Below, piece by piece: positions 15,204 to 23,975 of a stretch of 39,757 nt of DNA. Position numbers and translations under genes: made by a program. The stretch comes from Bacteroidales bacterium (GTDB taxonomy: Bacteria > Bacteroidota > Bacteroidia > Bacteroidales > JAFGUD01). The notes below the pieces were generated by a model. The model was not told where the DNA came from, ran no database searches, and saw nothing but the letters and a program-made list of their open reading frames with translations. Every line of letters starts with the position of its first letter. Within the stretch, counting starts at the first letter, position 1. Location: the NCBI GenBank assembly GCA_016938685.1, contig JAFGUD010000504.1:1-39757 (forward strand), in the 5' to 3' direction.

Positions 15204-16319
15204 ATGAAAAATAATATATGCCACTTATCTTCGGCTCATAAACGTGACGATATTCGTATATTCAGAAAAGAATGTAAAACGTTACTTAATGCAGGTTATC
15301 AAACTTTCTTTATTGTAGCAGATGGAAACGGCGATGAAATTATAGATGAAATAAATATTATTGACGTAGGCAAAGAAACTTCTCGTATCAAAAGAATGAC
15401 AAAAACAACTAAGCGTATTCTTAAAAAGGCAATTGAACTTAACGCTGATATATACCATTTTCATGACCCTGAACTTATGTTTGCCGGATTAAAATTATTA
15501 AAAAAAGGCAAAAAAGTTATTTACGATACACACGAAGACCTTCCCCGTCAAATTTCTGGTAAACCTTATTTGAAAAAAATAATAAGAAAAACTCTGCCGT
15601 TTTTTATTGAAAAAATAGAAAATTATTCGGCAAAACGTTTTTCTTATATTATTACAGCTACCCCGGCTATAAGAGACAGATTTGCTAAATTAAATAAAAA
15701 TGTAACTGATATAAATAATTATCCGATATTGGGTGAATTACAAACAAATATTGAAAAAAGAGACATCAAAAATCAGGTTTGCTATATTGGTGGATTAACA
15801 AAAATTAGAGGCTTGAAACAGGTTGTTGATAGTCTTGAGTTTGTTGATGTTTGTTTAAAAATTGGAGGGAAATTTCAAAATAAAACATTCGAAAAAGAAT
15901 TAAAACAAAGCAAAGGGTGGACAAAAGTCGAAGAGTTAGGATTTCTTTCAAGAGAAGAAGTTAAAGACCTTTTAAGCGAATCTATTGCAGGAATTGTCAC
16001 TTTTTTGCCACTACCAAATCATGTTGATGCACAGCCAAATAAAATATTTGAATATATGTCAGCAGGACTCCCGGTAATAGGCTCTAATTTTGACTTATGG
16101 AAACAAATAATTGAAGAAAACAAATGTGGAATATGTGTTGATCCAGAGAAACCAAAAGAAATTGCAGCTGCAATTGAAAAATTATCAAATGACAAAAACC
16201 TTATAATGGAAATGGGAGAAAATGGAAAAAAAGCAGTTGATGAAAAATACAATTGGCAAATTGAAGAACAAAAATTAATCAATATTTATAGCAAAATTTT
16301 AAATAAAGTAATTGTATGA
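15204..16319 (+). CDS. glycosyltransferase family 4 (GT-B fold)
   Basis: A 371-residue cytoplasmic glycosyltransferase. The N-terminal Rossmann half begins ICHLSSAHKRDDIRIF and contains YHFHDPELM and VIYDTHEDLPRQI. The C-terminal donor-binding half carries CYIGGLTKIRGLKQ and QPNKIFEYMSAGLPVIG, the usual nucleotide-sugar site of the GT4 family. It should add one sugar of the repeat unit onto the lipid-linked chain. Donor and acceptor are unknown. It starts 13 nt after the polymerase gene, and its stop overlaps wecB by 4 nt; the coupling suggests it may use the sugar made by WecB (UDP-ManNAc), which is inference. Confidence 0.88.
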   Translation: MKNNICHLSSAHKRDDIRIFRKECKTLLNAGYQTFFIVADGNGDEIIDEINIIDVGKETSRIKRMTKTTKRILKKAIELNADIYHFHDPELMFAGLKLLKKGKKVIYDTHEDLPRQISGKPYLKKIIRKTLPFFIEKIENYSAKRFSYIITATPAIRDRFAKLNKNVTDINNYPILGELQTNIEKRDIKNQVCYIGGLTKIRGLKQVVDSLEFVDVCLKIGGKFQNKTFEKELKQSKGWTKVEELGFLSREEVKDLLSESIAGIVTFLPLPNHVDAQPNKIFEYMSAGLPVIGSNFDLWKQIIEENKCGICVDPEKPKEIAAAIEKLSNDKNLIMEMGENGKKAVDEKYNWQIEEQKLINIYSKILNKVIV

Positions 16320-17374
16320 AAATAATAACTATAGTAGGAGCAAGACCCCAATTTATAAAGGCTGCGGCAATAAGTAGAGAAATTGAAAAATATTCTGATA
16401 TTGAAGAAATTATTGTTCACACGGGCCAACATTACGACAAAAACATGAGTGAAATTTTCTTCGAAGAAATGAAAATACCCCGACCAAAATATAATTTGGG
16501 AATAAATAGTCTTTCTCATGGTGCAATGACTGGAAGAATGCTAGAAAAAATTGAGGAAATTATTCTTGATGAAAAACCCGATTTTGTTGTTGTTTTTGGG
16601 GATACAAATTCAACGTTAGCAGGCGCATTGGCTGCTAAAAAATTACATGTAAAAATTGCTCATGTGGAAGCAGGTTTGCGTTCTTTAAATATGAAAATGC
16701 CTGAAGAAGTCAATAGAATATTAACAGATAGAATTAGCGATATTCTTTTTTGCCCCACAGACAAAGCAGTTGAAAATCTTAATTCAGAAGGATTTAGAAA
16801 TTTTGAAACCAGAATTGTAAAATCGGGAGACGTGATGCAAGATACTGCAATGTTTTATTCAAAATTTGCAAAAAAACCTGAATTTGAAATTTCTGAAAAA
16901 TATATTTTAGCAACAATACATAGAGCAGAAAACACAGATGTCCCTGAAAGATTAAAATCAATTTTTAGTGCCTTTAAAGAAATATCAAAGACAATAGACA
17001 TTGTCCTTCCGCTTCATCCTAGAACAAAAAAAATAATCGAAAATCTGGGACTTAAAACACATGGAATTAAGATAGTTGATCCTGTTAGTTATCTTGAAGT
17101 AGTTTATTTGCTAAAAAATGCTAATTTGGTAATGACTGATAGTGGAGGTGTGCAAAAAGAAGCTTTTTTCTTTCAAAAACCATGCGTTACATTAAGAGAT
17201 GAAACAGAATGGGTGGAACTCATTGAAAATGGTTACAACTTAATTGTAGGGGCAAATAGCCAAAAAATTATTTCTGCATCATTAGAAATGTTAAATAAAG
17301 AAATAGACTATAGTAGAAATCTCTACGGAGGAGGCACAGCTGCTGAAAAAATCGTAAAAGAATTATTAAAGTAA
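16316..17374 (+). CDS. wecB: UDP-N-acetylglucosamine 2-epimerase (non-hydrolysing)
   Basis: A 352-residue cytosolic enzyme interconverting UDP-GlcNAc and UDP-ManNAc. The fold begins IITIVGARPQFIKAAA, and VHTGQHYDKNMS follows at 34-45. Catalytic positions conserved in WecB/MnaA are seen as D96 (FGDTNST), E118 (HVEAGLRS), E131 (MPEEVNR) and H202 (IHRAEN). TDSGGVQKEA in the C-terminal half binds UDP. It is slightly shorter than the E. coli enzyme (376). Its presence implies a ManNAc-derived sugar in the glycan, or the first step of a ManNAcA or FucNAc-type route. No WecC-type dehydrogenase is encoded in this window. Confidence 0.95.
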   Translation: MKIITIVGARPQFIKAAAISREIEKYSDIEEIIVHTGQHYDKNMSEIFFEEMKIPRPKYNLGINSLSHGAMTGRMLEKIEEIILDEKPDFVVVFGDTNSTLAGALAAKKLHVKIAHVEAGLRSLNMKMPEEVNRILTDRISDILFCPTDKAVENLNSEGFRNFETRIVKSGDVMQDTAMFYSKFAKKPEFEISEKYILATIHRAENTDVPERLKSIFSAFKEISKTIDIVLPLHPRTKKIIENLGLKTHGIKIVDPVSYLEVVYLLKNANLVMTDSGGVQKEAFFFQKPCVTLRDETEWVELIENGYNLIVGANSQKIISASLEMLNKEIDYSRNLYGGGTAAEKIVKELLK

Positions 17375-17383
17375 GTTAATATT

Positions 17384-18586
17384 ATGAACATCTGGATATT
17401 TAATCATCATGCTTTGCCACCTGATATTTCGGGGGGGACTCGTCATTATGATATTTCTTGCGAATTAGTAAAAGCAGGGCATAATGTTACTATTTTTGCT
17501 TCTAGTTTTCATTACGCAAAATTGGAAGAATTCAGAGAATACAATGACAATTTTTATATTGAAGAAGAAATTTCAGGAGTAAAATTTGTTTGGCTTAAAA
17601 CTATACCTTACCAGTCAAACGGTTTAGATAGATTAAAAAACATGCTTTCGTATAATAAAAGCACAAAAAAATATTTATTGTCAAAAAAAATTGAAAAACC
17701 TGACATTATCATAGGTTCTACTGTGCATCTTTTTGCCGTAAATTTAGCATACAAATTATCAAAAAAATATAAGTCAAGATTTTTTGTAGAAGTTAGAGAT
17801 TTTTGGCCTTATACTTTGGTTGCGCTTGGAAAAATGAAAAAAACGCATCCAATAGTTATTCTTTTTCATAAAATGGAGAAAAAACTTTATAAAAAAGCTG
17901 AAAAAATAATTACCTTATTTGACAAAGGACATTTGTATCTTGAGAAATTCGTAAAACGAGAAAAAATTATTTATATCCCAAATTCATTTAATACTGATAT
18001 TTTTAATAATATCATAGAACAAAAAATGTTTGATGATAAAAAATTTAACGTTGTTTACGCCGGGACTATTGGAATTCCAAATGAAGTTTTAACCTTTGTA
18101 AAAGCAGCAGAGCTAACTACCAATAAAAATATTGTTTTTAATATTATTGGAGAAGGAAAAGACAAACAAGAAATACAAAGTTATGTTAAAGAAAAACAAT
18201 TGGAAAATGTTATTTTTCATTCTGCTTTAACAAAAAATGAGTTGATTGGTGCGTTAAGAAATGCAGATGTTCTTTGGGCAGGAATGAAAGACACAAAACT
18301 GTACGAATTTGGATTTAGTTTTAATAAAATATACGATTATATGGCTTCGGCACGCCCAATAATTCTATCTACATCTGTAAAAAATAACATTATTGACACA
18401 GCTCAATGCGGTTATTCTATTCAAGCGGAGAATCCTGAGGCTATTTCAGAGGGAATAGTAAAATTTTATAATTTTTCAGAGCATCAAAGAACTGAAATTG
18501 GCAAAAAAGGATATAACTATTTAATGGAAAATATAACAACAAAAGCTGTTTCACAAAAACTGATAAAGGAATTGGAGGTAAGATGA
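17384..18586 (+). CDS. glycosyltransferase family 4, WbuB-like
   Basis: A 400-residue GT-B glycosyltransferase. The start MNIWIFNHHALPPDISGGTR leads into the glycine-rich acceptor loop and is typical of WbuB-like enzymes, which transfer N-acetylated amino sugars in O-antigen loci. VEVRDFWPYTLVALG (about 135-149) is another signature. The donor site is VVYAGTIGIPNEV and FSFNKIYDYMASARPIIL; the second residue of the classical EX7E pair is replaced (YDYM), as is common in this branch. It lies 9 nt after wecB, and its stop overlaps the GNAT gene as ATGA. The exact linkage cannot be predicted. Confidence 0.88.
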   Translation: MNIWIFNHHALPPDISGGTRHYDISCELVKAGHNVTIFASSFHYAKLEEFREYNDNFYIEEEISGVKFVWLKTIPYQSNGLDRLKNMLSYNKSTKKYLLSKKIEKPDIIIGSTVHLFAVNLAYKLSKKYKSRFFVEVRDFWPYTLVALGKMKKTHPIVILFHKMEKKLYKKAEKIITLFDKGHLYLEKFVKREKIIYIPNSFNTDIFNNIIEQKMFDDKKFNVVYAGTIGIPNEVLTFVKAAELTTNKNIVFNIIGEGKDKQEIQSYVKEKQLENVIFHSALTKNELIGALRNADVLWAGMKDTKLYEFGFSFNKIYDYMASARPIILSTSVKNNIIDTAQCGYSIQAENPEAISEGIVKFYNFSEHQRTEIGKKGYNYLMENITTKAVSQKLIKELEVR

Positions 18587-19185
18587 ATTTTATTGTTCAA
18601 AAAGCTGAAATTAAAAATGCAATTGATATAGCATTATTACACAAAAAAGAAATTCCAACAGGTTTTATTAGTTCGTTGAACTTAAAAGTTGTGAAAAAAC
18701 TCTACGAATCAATCATTACCAACGAAATTATTTTTGTACTTGAAAATGAGTCAACAATAGTTGGTTTTGTGAGCTGTGCAAAAAACACAGGCATACTTTA
18801 TAAAAAATTTATTAAAAAGAATTTGTTTGCTGTCGCTCCATATTTTGTGCTTAAAGTATTCTCTTTCAGCTTTATAAAAAAAATATTTGAGACACTTACA
18901 GCTCCTAAAAAAACAAAACTTGATAATGAAGAAATTCCTGAACTCCTATCAATTGTTATTGATTCGAATCAACAAGCCAAAGGATTAGGAAAACTTCTGC
19001 TCGATGAATTAGAGAATAAATTAGTTGAGGATAAAATAAAAAAATATAAAGTTGTTGCCGGCGACAATTTGATTTCAGCAAATAAATTTTACAATAAATA
19101 CGGTTTTACTTTATCTGCTCAAACAGAGCTACATAAAGGAGCTATTTCTAATATTTACACAAAGATTTTGTTAAATAATGATTAA
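18583..19185 (+). CDS. GNAT family N-acetyltransferase
   Basis: A 200-residue acyl-CoA dependent acetyltransferase of the GNAT fold. The acetyl-CoA pyrophosphate loop is seen as QQAKGLGKLLLDELE (about 129-143), preceded by the strand LLSIVID. The terminal KYKVVAGDNLISANKFYNKYGF is the usual motif B region. An insertion around residues 68-110 separates the N- and C-terminal parts. The position inside the glycan operon, coupled to both neighbours (4-nt and 8-nt overlaps), suggests it acetylates an amino sugar of the repeat unit, perhaps the product of the divergent aminotransferase. That substrate is inference. Confidence 0.83.
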   Translation: MNFIVQKAEIKNAIDIALLHKKEIPTGFISSLNLKVVKKLYESIITNEIIFVLENESTIVGFVSCAKNTGILYKKFIKKNLFAVAPYFVLKVFSFSFIKKIFETLTAPKKTKLDNEEIPELLSIVIDSNQQAKGLGKLLLDELENKLVEDKIKKYKVVAGDNLISANKFYNKYGFTLSAQTELHKGAISNIYTKILLNND

Positions 19186-20509
19186 AATATTCTGCCCAAA
19201 TAATTTTGAACCTGAACGTAAATATATAATTGACACGCTTTTAGGCGACTTTTTAGGATTAGAATATGAAATTTTTAATCACGAAGATTTAAGCTACAAA
19301 ATAGTACTTGAAAACGACAAAATTTTAACTTTTAACGATTCTTTTTGGTCAAAATTTGATGAATCAAAAGGATATTTATCAGCAGATAATATCCCCCATG
19401 AAGTACAATTTACAAAAAATCAATTCACACCTGAAAATGACATTCCTGTGATTTTTGGTGATGAACAATTAACAATTTCTGAAACTAAAATAGATTGCGG
19501 AATAGACATTTTTTCATCGTCTTTTTTTATGCTTTCTCGCTGGGAAGAAAATGTAATTCAAGAAAAAGACATTCATCAACGTTTTCCATGCAATTTATCG
19601 TTAGCTCAAAAGCACAATTTTCACTATCGCCCAATAGTCAACGAATATCTGGAAATGCTTTGGAACATGTTGCAATATATGGGCTGCACGCAAAAAAGGA
19701 AACAACACATTTTTGAAATTATTCCTACTCACGACATTGATTATTTTCGTCAATTTAACTCTTTTGGAGCAGGATTTAAGCATATTGCAGGCGATTTACT
19801 AAAACGTAAAAGTCTTAAAATGGCTTTTGATACTACAAAAAAACTCACTAATGTATTTTTCAAAAAACAAAAAGATGCTTACGATTCCTTTGATTTTTTC
19901 ATGGATTTTTCCGAAAAATACGGTTTAAAATCTCATTTTTATTTCATTGCCGGACAAAAAGGCGAAACTGATGTTGACTACAACTTTTTGCAGAAAAAAG
20001 TAAAATCAACCCTTGACAAAATTCAAAAAAGAGGTCATGTTGTTGGAATTCATGGCGGTTACGACAGTTATAACAATCCAGAACAATTCCAAAAAGAAAT
20101 CGACAGATTTAAAGAATCAGGAATTGAAGTCAAAAAAGGCAGACAACATTATTTGCGTTTCCAAATCCCTGAAACCTGGCAAATGTGGGATAATTTAGGA
20201 ATGAAATACGACTCAACAATTGGCTACACAAACGACAGCGGATTTAGAGCCGGAATTTGCCACGAATATCCTGTTTTTGACGTAAAAAGCCGCAAAAAAC
20301 TCGATTTAATTGAACTTCCGCTGATTTTTATGGAAACAGCATCGCAGAAAAAATATCCTAAAAAAGAAGATTTTTTAAATAATCTTACCGAACTAAAAAA
20401 TACAGTTAAGCGTTACAATGGTCAATTTGTTTTTCTTTGGCACAACAGCAATGTAAACAGCTATTTATGGCGAAATTATATTGATATCTATCCTGAAATT
20501 TTTAGATAA
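19178..20509 (+). CDS. polysaccharide deacetylase-like protein with DUF7033-type N-terminal domain
   Basis: A 443-residue protein with no signal peptide. The N-terminal third (about 1-175) is the aspartate/phenylalanine-rich domain often annotated DUF7033. The C-terminal part has a carbohydrate esterase 4-like fold: the first motif is THDID (184-188), with D186 and D188 the likely base and metal ligand. GIHGGYDSYN follows around residue 290, and FLWHNSN near the end supplies a histidine. Such proteins are common in Bacteroidetes and Firmicutes glycan loci, but the cytoplasmic location makes classical chitin deacetylation uncertain. It is the last gene of the operon; a perfect AT-rich inverted repeat follows. 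Confidence 0.8.
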   Translation: MIKIFCPNNFEPERKYIIDTLLGDFLGLEYEIFNHEDLSYKIVLENDKILTFNDSFWSKFDESKGYLSADNIPHEVQFTKNQFTPENDIPVIFGDEQLTISETKIDCGIDIFSSSFFMLSRWEENVIQEKDIHQRFPCNLSLAQKHNFHYRPIVNEYLEMLWNMLQYMGCTQKRKQHIFEIIPTHDIDYFRQFNSFGAGFKHIAGDLLKRKSLKMAFDTTKKLTNVFFKKQKDAYDSFDFFMDFSEKYGLKSHFYFIAGQKGETDVDYNFLQKKVKSTLDKIQKRGHVVGIHGGYDSYNNPEQFQKEIDRFKESGIEVKKGRQHYLRFQIPETWQMWDNLGMKYDSTIGYTNDSGFRAGICHEYPVFDVKSRKKLDLIELPLIFMETASQKKYPKKEDFLNNLTELKNTVKRYNGQFVFLWHNSNVNSYLWRNYIDIYPEIFR

Positions 20510-20518
20510 ACTGCTTCG

Positions 20519-20538
20519 TTTAAGTTTCTAAACTTAAA
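20519..20538. terminator. AT-rich inverted repeat after the glycan operon
   Basis: TTTAAGTTT (20519-20527) and AAACTTAAA (20530-20538) are perfect arms separated by CT, 9 nt after the last glycan gene stop. The 2-nt spacer means at least one pair must open to form a loop. There is no T run downstream on the plus strand. It could be a weak terminator or a dyad bound by a protein. Confidence 0.45.
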
Positions 20539-20586
20539 TGAAAAAATAAATTAAATATCTAAAAACGAGTTTTTTGAAAAAAAAAA

Positions 20587-20594
20587 TTATCTTT
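20587..20594 (+). promoter_or_regulatory. -7 box for the AraC-type regulator
   Basis: TATCTTTG matches TAnnTTTG and predicts a leader of about 59 nt. The nearest TTTG (20573-20576) is only 10 nt upstream, too close for a standard -33 element. Confidence 0.35.
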
Positions 20595-20659
20595 GATGTT
20601 GATGCTTTAACAATTAGAAACTTCGTGAGCAAGTTTAACCTTAAATTTACACTAAAAAT

Positions 20660-21244
20660 ATGCTTGTAATTCCAGAGATAAAAGTAAAACTTTATATCAA
20701 ATATATGGTTAGTCTTCGGTGTAAAATGATGGTAAAGGAGGAGCTCATGAATTTGGGAATAAAATATGTCGTAATTGACTTGGGAGTAGTTGAAATACTT
20801 GAAGATATTACTCCCGAACAACACGAGCAGCTGAAAAAGAACCTTCTGAAATCTGGTTTACTATTGCTTGATGATAAAAGAAATATACTGATTGAAAGAA
20901 TACAAAACGTGGTAATTGATATGATTCATTACTCCGACGAGTTACCAAAAATAAACTTCTCCGATTACATCAGTGAACAGCTTGGATATGATTACACTTA
21001 TCTATCAAACATGTTTGCCGAGGTAAAAGGCATGACATTACAACATTTTATAATAATCCACAGAATAGAAAAAGTAAAGGAACTGCTTCTTTATGATGAA
21101 CTTAATTTAACTGAAATTTCCTATCGTCTCCAATATAGTAGCGTGGCTCACTTATCCAACCAATTTAAAAAAATTACCGGTTTAACCCCTTCTTTTTACA
21201 AACAGATTAAACAAAAACGAAGTGTAAATCTTGAAGACCTGTGA
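20660..21244 (+). CDS. small AraC family transcriptional regulator
   Basis: A 194-residue regulator. The C-terminal half (about 95-188) is an AraC/XylS DNA-binding domain with two helix-turn-helix units: first around INFSDYISEQLGYDYTYLSN, second around LNLTEISYRLQYSSVAHLS, followed by the family signature FKKITGLTPSFYK. The N-terminal half (about 8-65) is a small ferredoxin-like domain with the conserved MVSLRCKM and LEDITPEQHEQLKKNLLKSGL, not the cupin sensor of classical AraC. I recall this type as widespread in Bacteroidetes. Its stop codon lies inside the 20-nt box shared by the two DUF3494 promoters, and the first DUF3494 gene starts 98 nt later. It is therefore the obvious candidate regulator of both; this is inference. 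Confidence 0.85.
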   Translation: MLVIPEIKVKLYIKYMVSLRCKMMVKEELMNLGIKYVVIDLGVVEILEDITPEQHEQLKKNLLKSGLLLLDDKRNILIERIQNVVIDMIHYSDELPKINFSDYISEQLGYDYTYLSNMFAEVKGMTLQHFIIIHRIEKVKELLLYDELNLTEISYRLQYSSVAHLSNQFKKITGLTPSFYKQIKQKRSVNLEDL

Positions 21245-21304
21245 TATATGTAACTTATTTCTACTATTGTGTAAGACTTTCCTGAGTTAATCGCCTTACC
21301 TTTG
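21239..21304 (+). promoter_or_regulatory. DUF3494 promoter module, copy 1
   Basis: The module contains CTGTGATATATGTAACTTAT (21239-21258), TTGTGTAA (21267-21274) and the -7 box TACCTTTG (21297-21304), followed by TAATGTG. Each element recurs at the same offset in copy 2 upstream of the second DUF3494 gene. TTG lies 27 nt from the -7 box, too far for a normal -33, so the promoter may need an activator. The box overlaps the end of the araC-type gene. Confidence 0.7.
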
Positions 21305-21342
21305 TAATGTGGAAATTCTTTCACTATTTAACACTCAAAATA

Positions 21343-22113
21343 ATGAAAATTAAAAACTATTTAACAATTTTTGCATTAGTATTAATTGTAATGGCATCTA
21401 GCTGCAAAAAAGATGATGAGCCGGACACTAATGTAATAGTACCTCAAACAGTGACAATGCAAACAATTGATCTTAGATCAACATCTGATTTTGTTATTTT
21501 AGCCGGCTCACTAATATCAAATGTTCCCACTTCTGCGCTAACCGGAAATATTGGTTTAAGCCCCGCTGCCGGTAGTTTTATCACTGGATTTGGAGAAACA
21601 GAAATTACAGGAACAATATATACAGCAGACGCTACCGGTCCGGCTAATTCAGTAATTGATGTAGCCAAACTTACTACAGCCAAAGGTGATTTAACAACAG
21701 CTTATAACGATGCTGCCGGACGCACATCAATTGATATGGTGCTTCTTGCCGGAAACATTGGTGGACTAACTCTTACACCGGGGCTTTATAAATCGAGCGG
21801 TTCTCTTGAAATTTCTTCGGGTGACCTTACTTTCGATGCAGAAGGCGATTCAAATGCTGTATTTATAATCCAAATAGCCTCTTCTTTAATAACCACTTCA
21901 GGGCGAAAGGTTATTTTAAGCAGTGGAGCATTAGCCTCAAATATTTTTTGGCAGGTAGGAACCTCAGCAACTCTTGGAACTACATCAGTTTTTAAGGGTA
22001 CAATAATGGCAGATCAATCTATTTCAATGAATACAGGTGCAATAATTGAAGGTCGTTTATTTGCCCGTATTGCTGCTGTCACAATAGAAAGTAATACAAT
22101 TGTAAAACCCTAA
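21343..22113 (+). CDS. DUF3494 (ice-binding-like) lipoprotein
   Basis: A lipoprotein of 256 residues. The signal peptide ends in the lipobox ASSC followed by a charged KKDDEPD linker. One DUF3494 domain fills the rest: it begins DLRSTSDFVILAGSLISN and continues through GNIGLSPAAGS, LTFDAEGDSNAVFIIQIAS, IFWQVGTSATLGT, FKGTIMADQSISMNTGA and IEGRLFAR. This is the beta-solenoid fold of type 1 ice-binding proteins. Members bind ice or act as adhesins; which applies here is unknown. The frame is open to an ATG at 21307, but that codon lies 3 nt past the -7 box, upstream of any plausible transcription start. The ATG at 21343 has the same promoter distance (39 versus 37 nt) as its paralogue. A terminator-like hairpin follows. 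Confidence 0.9.
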   Translation: MKIKNYLTIFALVLIVMASSCKKDDEPDTNVIVPQTVTMQTIDLRSTSDFVILAGSLISNVPTSALTGNIGLSPAAGSFITGFGETEITGTIYTADATGPANSVIDVAKLTTAKGDLTTAYNDAAGRTSIDMVLLAGNIGGLTLTPGLYKSSGSLEISSGDLTFDAEGDSNAVFIIQIASSLITTSGRKVILSSGALASNIFWQVGTSATLGTTSVFKGTIMADQSISMNTGAIIEGRLFARIAAVTIESNTIVKP

Positions 22114-22130
22114 TTCTTTGCTTTAATTTT

Positions 22131-22166
22131 AAAAAGAGTAGTATTTATAAAGTAATGCTCTTTTTT
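22131..22166 (+). terminator. rho-independent terminator
   Basis: AAAAAGAG (22131-22138) pairs with CTCTTTTT (22158-22165) and the arm runs into T6. It lies 18 nt after the DUF3494 lipoprotein stop, so the two DUF3494 genes are probably transcribed separately. Confidence 0.75.
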
Positions 22167-22229
22167 GCTTTTCAACTTTGCCGTAAATTATAGACTTGAA
22201 TACATGAAAACTTTGTTATCCCTGAAAAT

Positions 22230-22295
22230 CTGTGATATATGTAACTTATATAAATTGTTGTGTAACACTTCCAGTAGTTAAAGACCTTACCTTTG
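22230..22295 (+). promoter_or_regulatory. DUF3494 promoter module, copy 2
   Basis: It repeats the 20-nt box of copy 1 exactly (22230-22249), TTGTGTAA (22258-22265) and TACCTTTG (22288-22295). The 58-nt distance from box to -7 and the 28-nt distance from box to TTGTGTAA are identical to copy 1. The intervening bases have diverged, so the conserved blocks are likely functional protein or polymerase contacts. Confidence 0.7.
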
Positions 22296-22331
22296 TAATG
22301 TGAAAATTCATTCACAATTAAAACTTAAAAC

Positions 22332-23960
22332 ATGAAAAATAAATTTCTCTTTTCATTACTATCAATAGTAATGATGTAAATTCCGAATATTATTTTTGCA
22401 CAAGCTCCTGATCTTGGAACAGCAGCAGATTTTGTTCTGTTTTCAACAGACGGACCAGTAAGTAGTTCAGGTATTTCGCACATAACAGGAAATGTTGGTA
22501 CAAACAATGGTTCCAGCACTGCTTTTGGAAATGTAAATGGCGTTATGCACGATGGAGATGCAGCAAGTATTCAGTGTGCAGCAGATTTACTTATTGCATA
22601 CAATCAACTTGCAAGTACAACACCAACTTTTTTTCCTGAACCATTATTAGGAAACGGACAGACTCTTTTTGCAGGCGTATATTCTATTTCCTCAGCAACA
22701 ACACTGAATTTAGACCTTACACTAGATGCAGAAGGCGATCCGGGTGCTGTATTTATTTTTCTAATTGGGGCTCCTCTTTCTACAAACGCTGATTCTAAAA
22801 TTAAATTAGTTAACGAAGCATTGGCTTGTAATGTGTTTTGGCAGGTTGAAGGTATGGTAAGCATGGCTTCAGGTACTTCAATGAAAGGAACTATTATTGC
22901 ACACAATGCTGCAATTGAAATGAATACCGGCGACACGCTTGAAGGAAGAGCTCTATCTATTTCAGGCGCAATAACTATTGATGGCATCCTGGCATATACG
23001 CCTATTGGTTGTGGTAGTCCGGTACTTTTCGGTCCAACTGCTCCAGTTCTTGGTGCTGCTGCTTGCTATGCGATATTTTCTTCTGATGGCGCAGTTTCAA
23101 ACTCAGGCATAACATCTCTGACTGGTGATGTTGGAACAAATGTTGGTTCTGCAACCGGTTATGATCCATTACTTGTAAACGGTACTATTCACCCTATTCC
23201 TGATGGTTCTACTGCTCAATGTGCTGCCGATTTATTAGTTGCATATAATTATATTAATGCACTGCCTTATGATATTGAGTTATTGTATCCTGCACAGTTC
23301 GGAAATAGTTTGGTTCTTACACCACACACATATCTTATGGGTGGAGCAGCAACATTTACTGATACACTATATCTAAATGCACAAGGTAACGCAGATGCTG
23401 TATTTGTTATCCAAATAAACGGTGCGATTACGACAAGTACTTATTCGATAGTAAAACTGATAAACGGAGCGCAGTCAAAAAATGTGTACTGGAAAATTGA
23501 AGGTGCTGTAACAATAAACAACTATTCTACTTTTTGCGGAACTATAATATGCAATAATGGAGCTTTGGGTGCAATTAACACTGGAGTTATGCTTGATGGA
23601 AGAGCACTTACAACAAATGGTGCTTTAACAACTACTGCAATTGATGCCGTAGCTACAATGATACCTGATAATTGTGAGTCTTTAATAAACGTTCAATCGC
23701 ATGATGCAATGATTGATGCAATTACATTTTATCCGAACCCATTTAGTAATTCAACTACAATTTTTGTTAACGATGTTTCTCAAATATTGACATCAGAGTT
23801 GAAAATATACAATGTTATGGGTGTAGAAATAATGAATATTCCTATCACACAAGAAATCACTACACTTGAATCAGTAAACCTTACTTCTGGATTGTATTTC
23901 TACAAGCTAATCAGTAATAGTAAGACAATTCAATCTGGCAAGTTAGTTATTCAAAAATAA
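22332..23960 (+). pseudogene. double-DUF3494 secreted protein with T9SS domain, interrupted by an in-frame stop in the signal peptide
   Basis: Read from the ATG at 22332, the frame encodes 542 codons with one in-frame TAA at 22377-22379 (codon 16). The signal peptide would read MKNKFLFSLLSIVMM, stop, IPNIIFAQAPDLG. After it come DUF3494 domain 1 (about codons 27-225), DUF3494 domain 2 (about 232-445) and a type A T9SS sorting domain (463-542, from AITFYPNPF to KLVIQK). The first later ATG, at 22545 (codon 72), would remove the signal peptide and about 45 residues of domain 1. No export would then be possible. Promoter, leader and remaining frame are intact, so the mutation is recent, a sequencing error, or read through. 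With the stop repaired, it would be a surface-anchored ice-binding or adhesin protein paralogous to the lipoprotein upstream. Confidence 0.8.
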
Positions 23961-23975
23961 ATAATTATTAAACTA

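Noticed and set aside
20734-20749. AAAGGAGG 5 nt before an internal in-frame ATG (20747) of the AraC-type gene, suggesting a shorter form.
   Set aside because: The bases encode the conserved KEEL residues of the family, so the likeness to a Shine-Dalgarno site is probably coincidental.
21307-21342. ATG at 21307 as the start of the DUF3494 lipoprotein.
   Set aside because: It lies 3 nt past the -7 box, upstream of the likely transcription start. The paralogue has its ATG at the position matching 21343.
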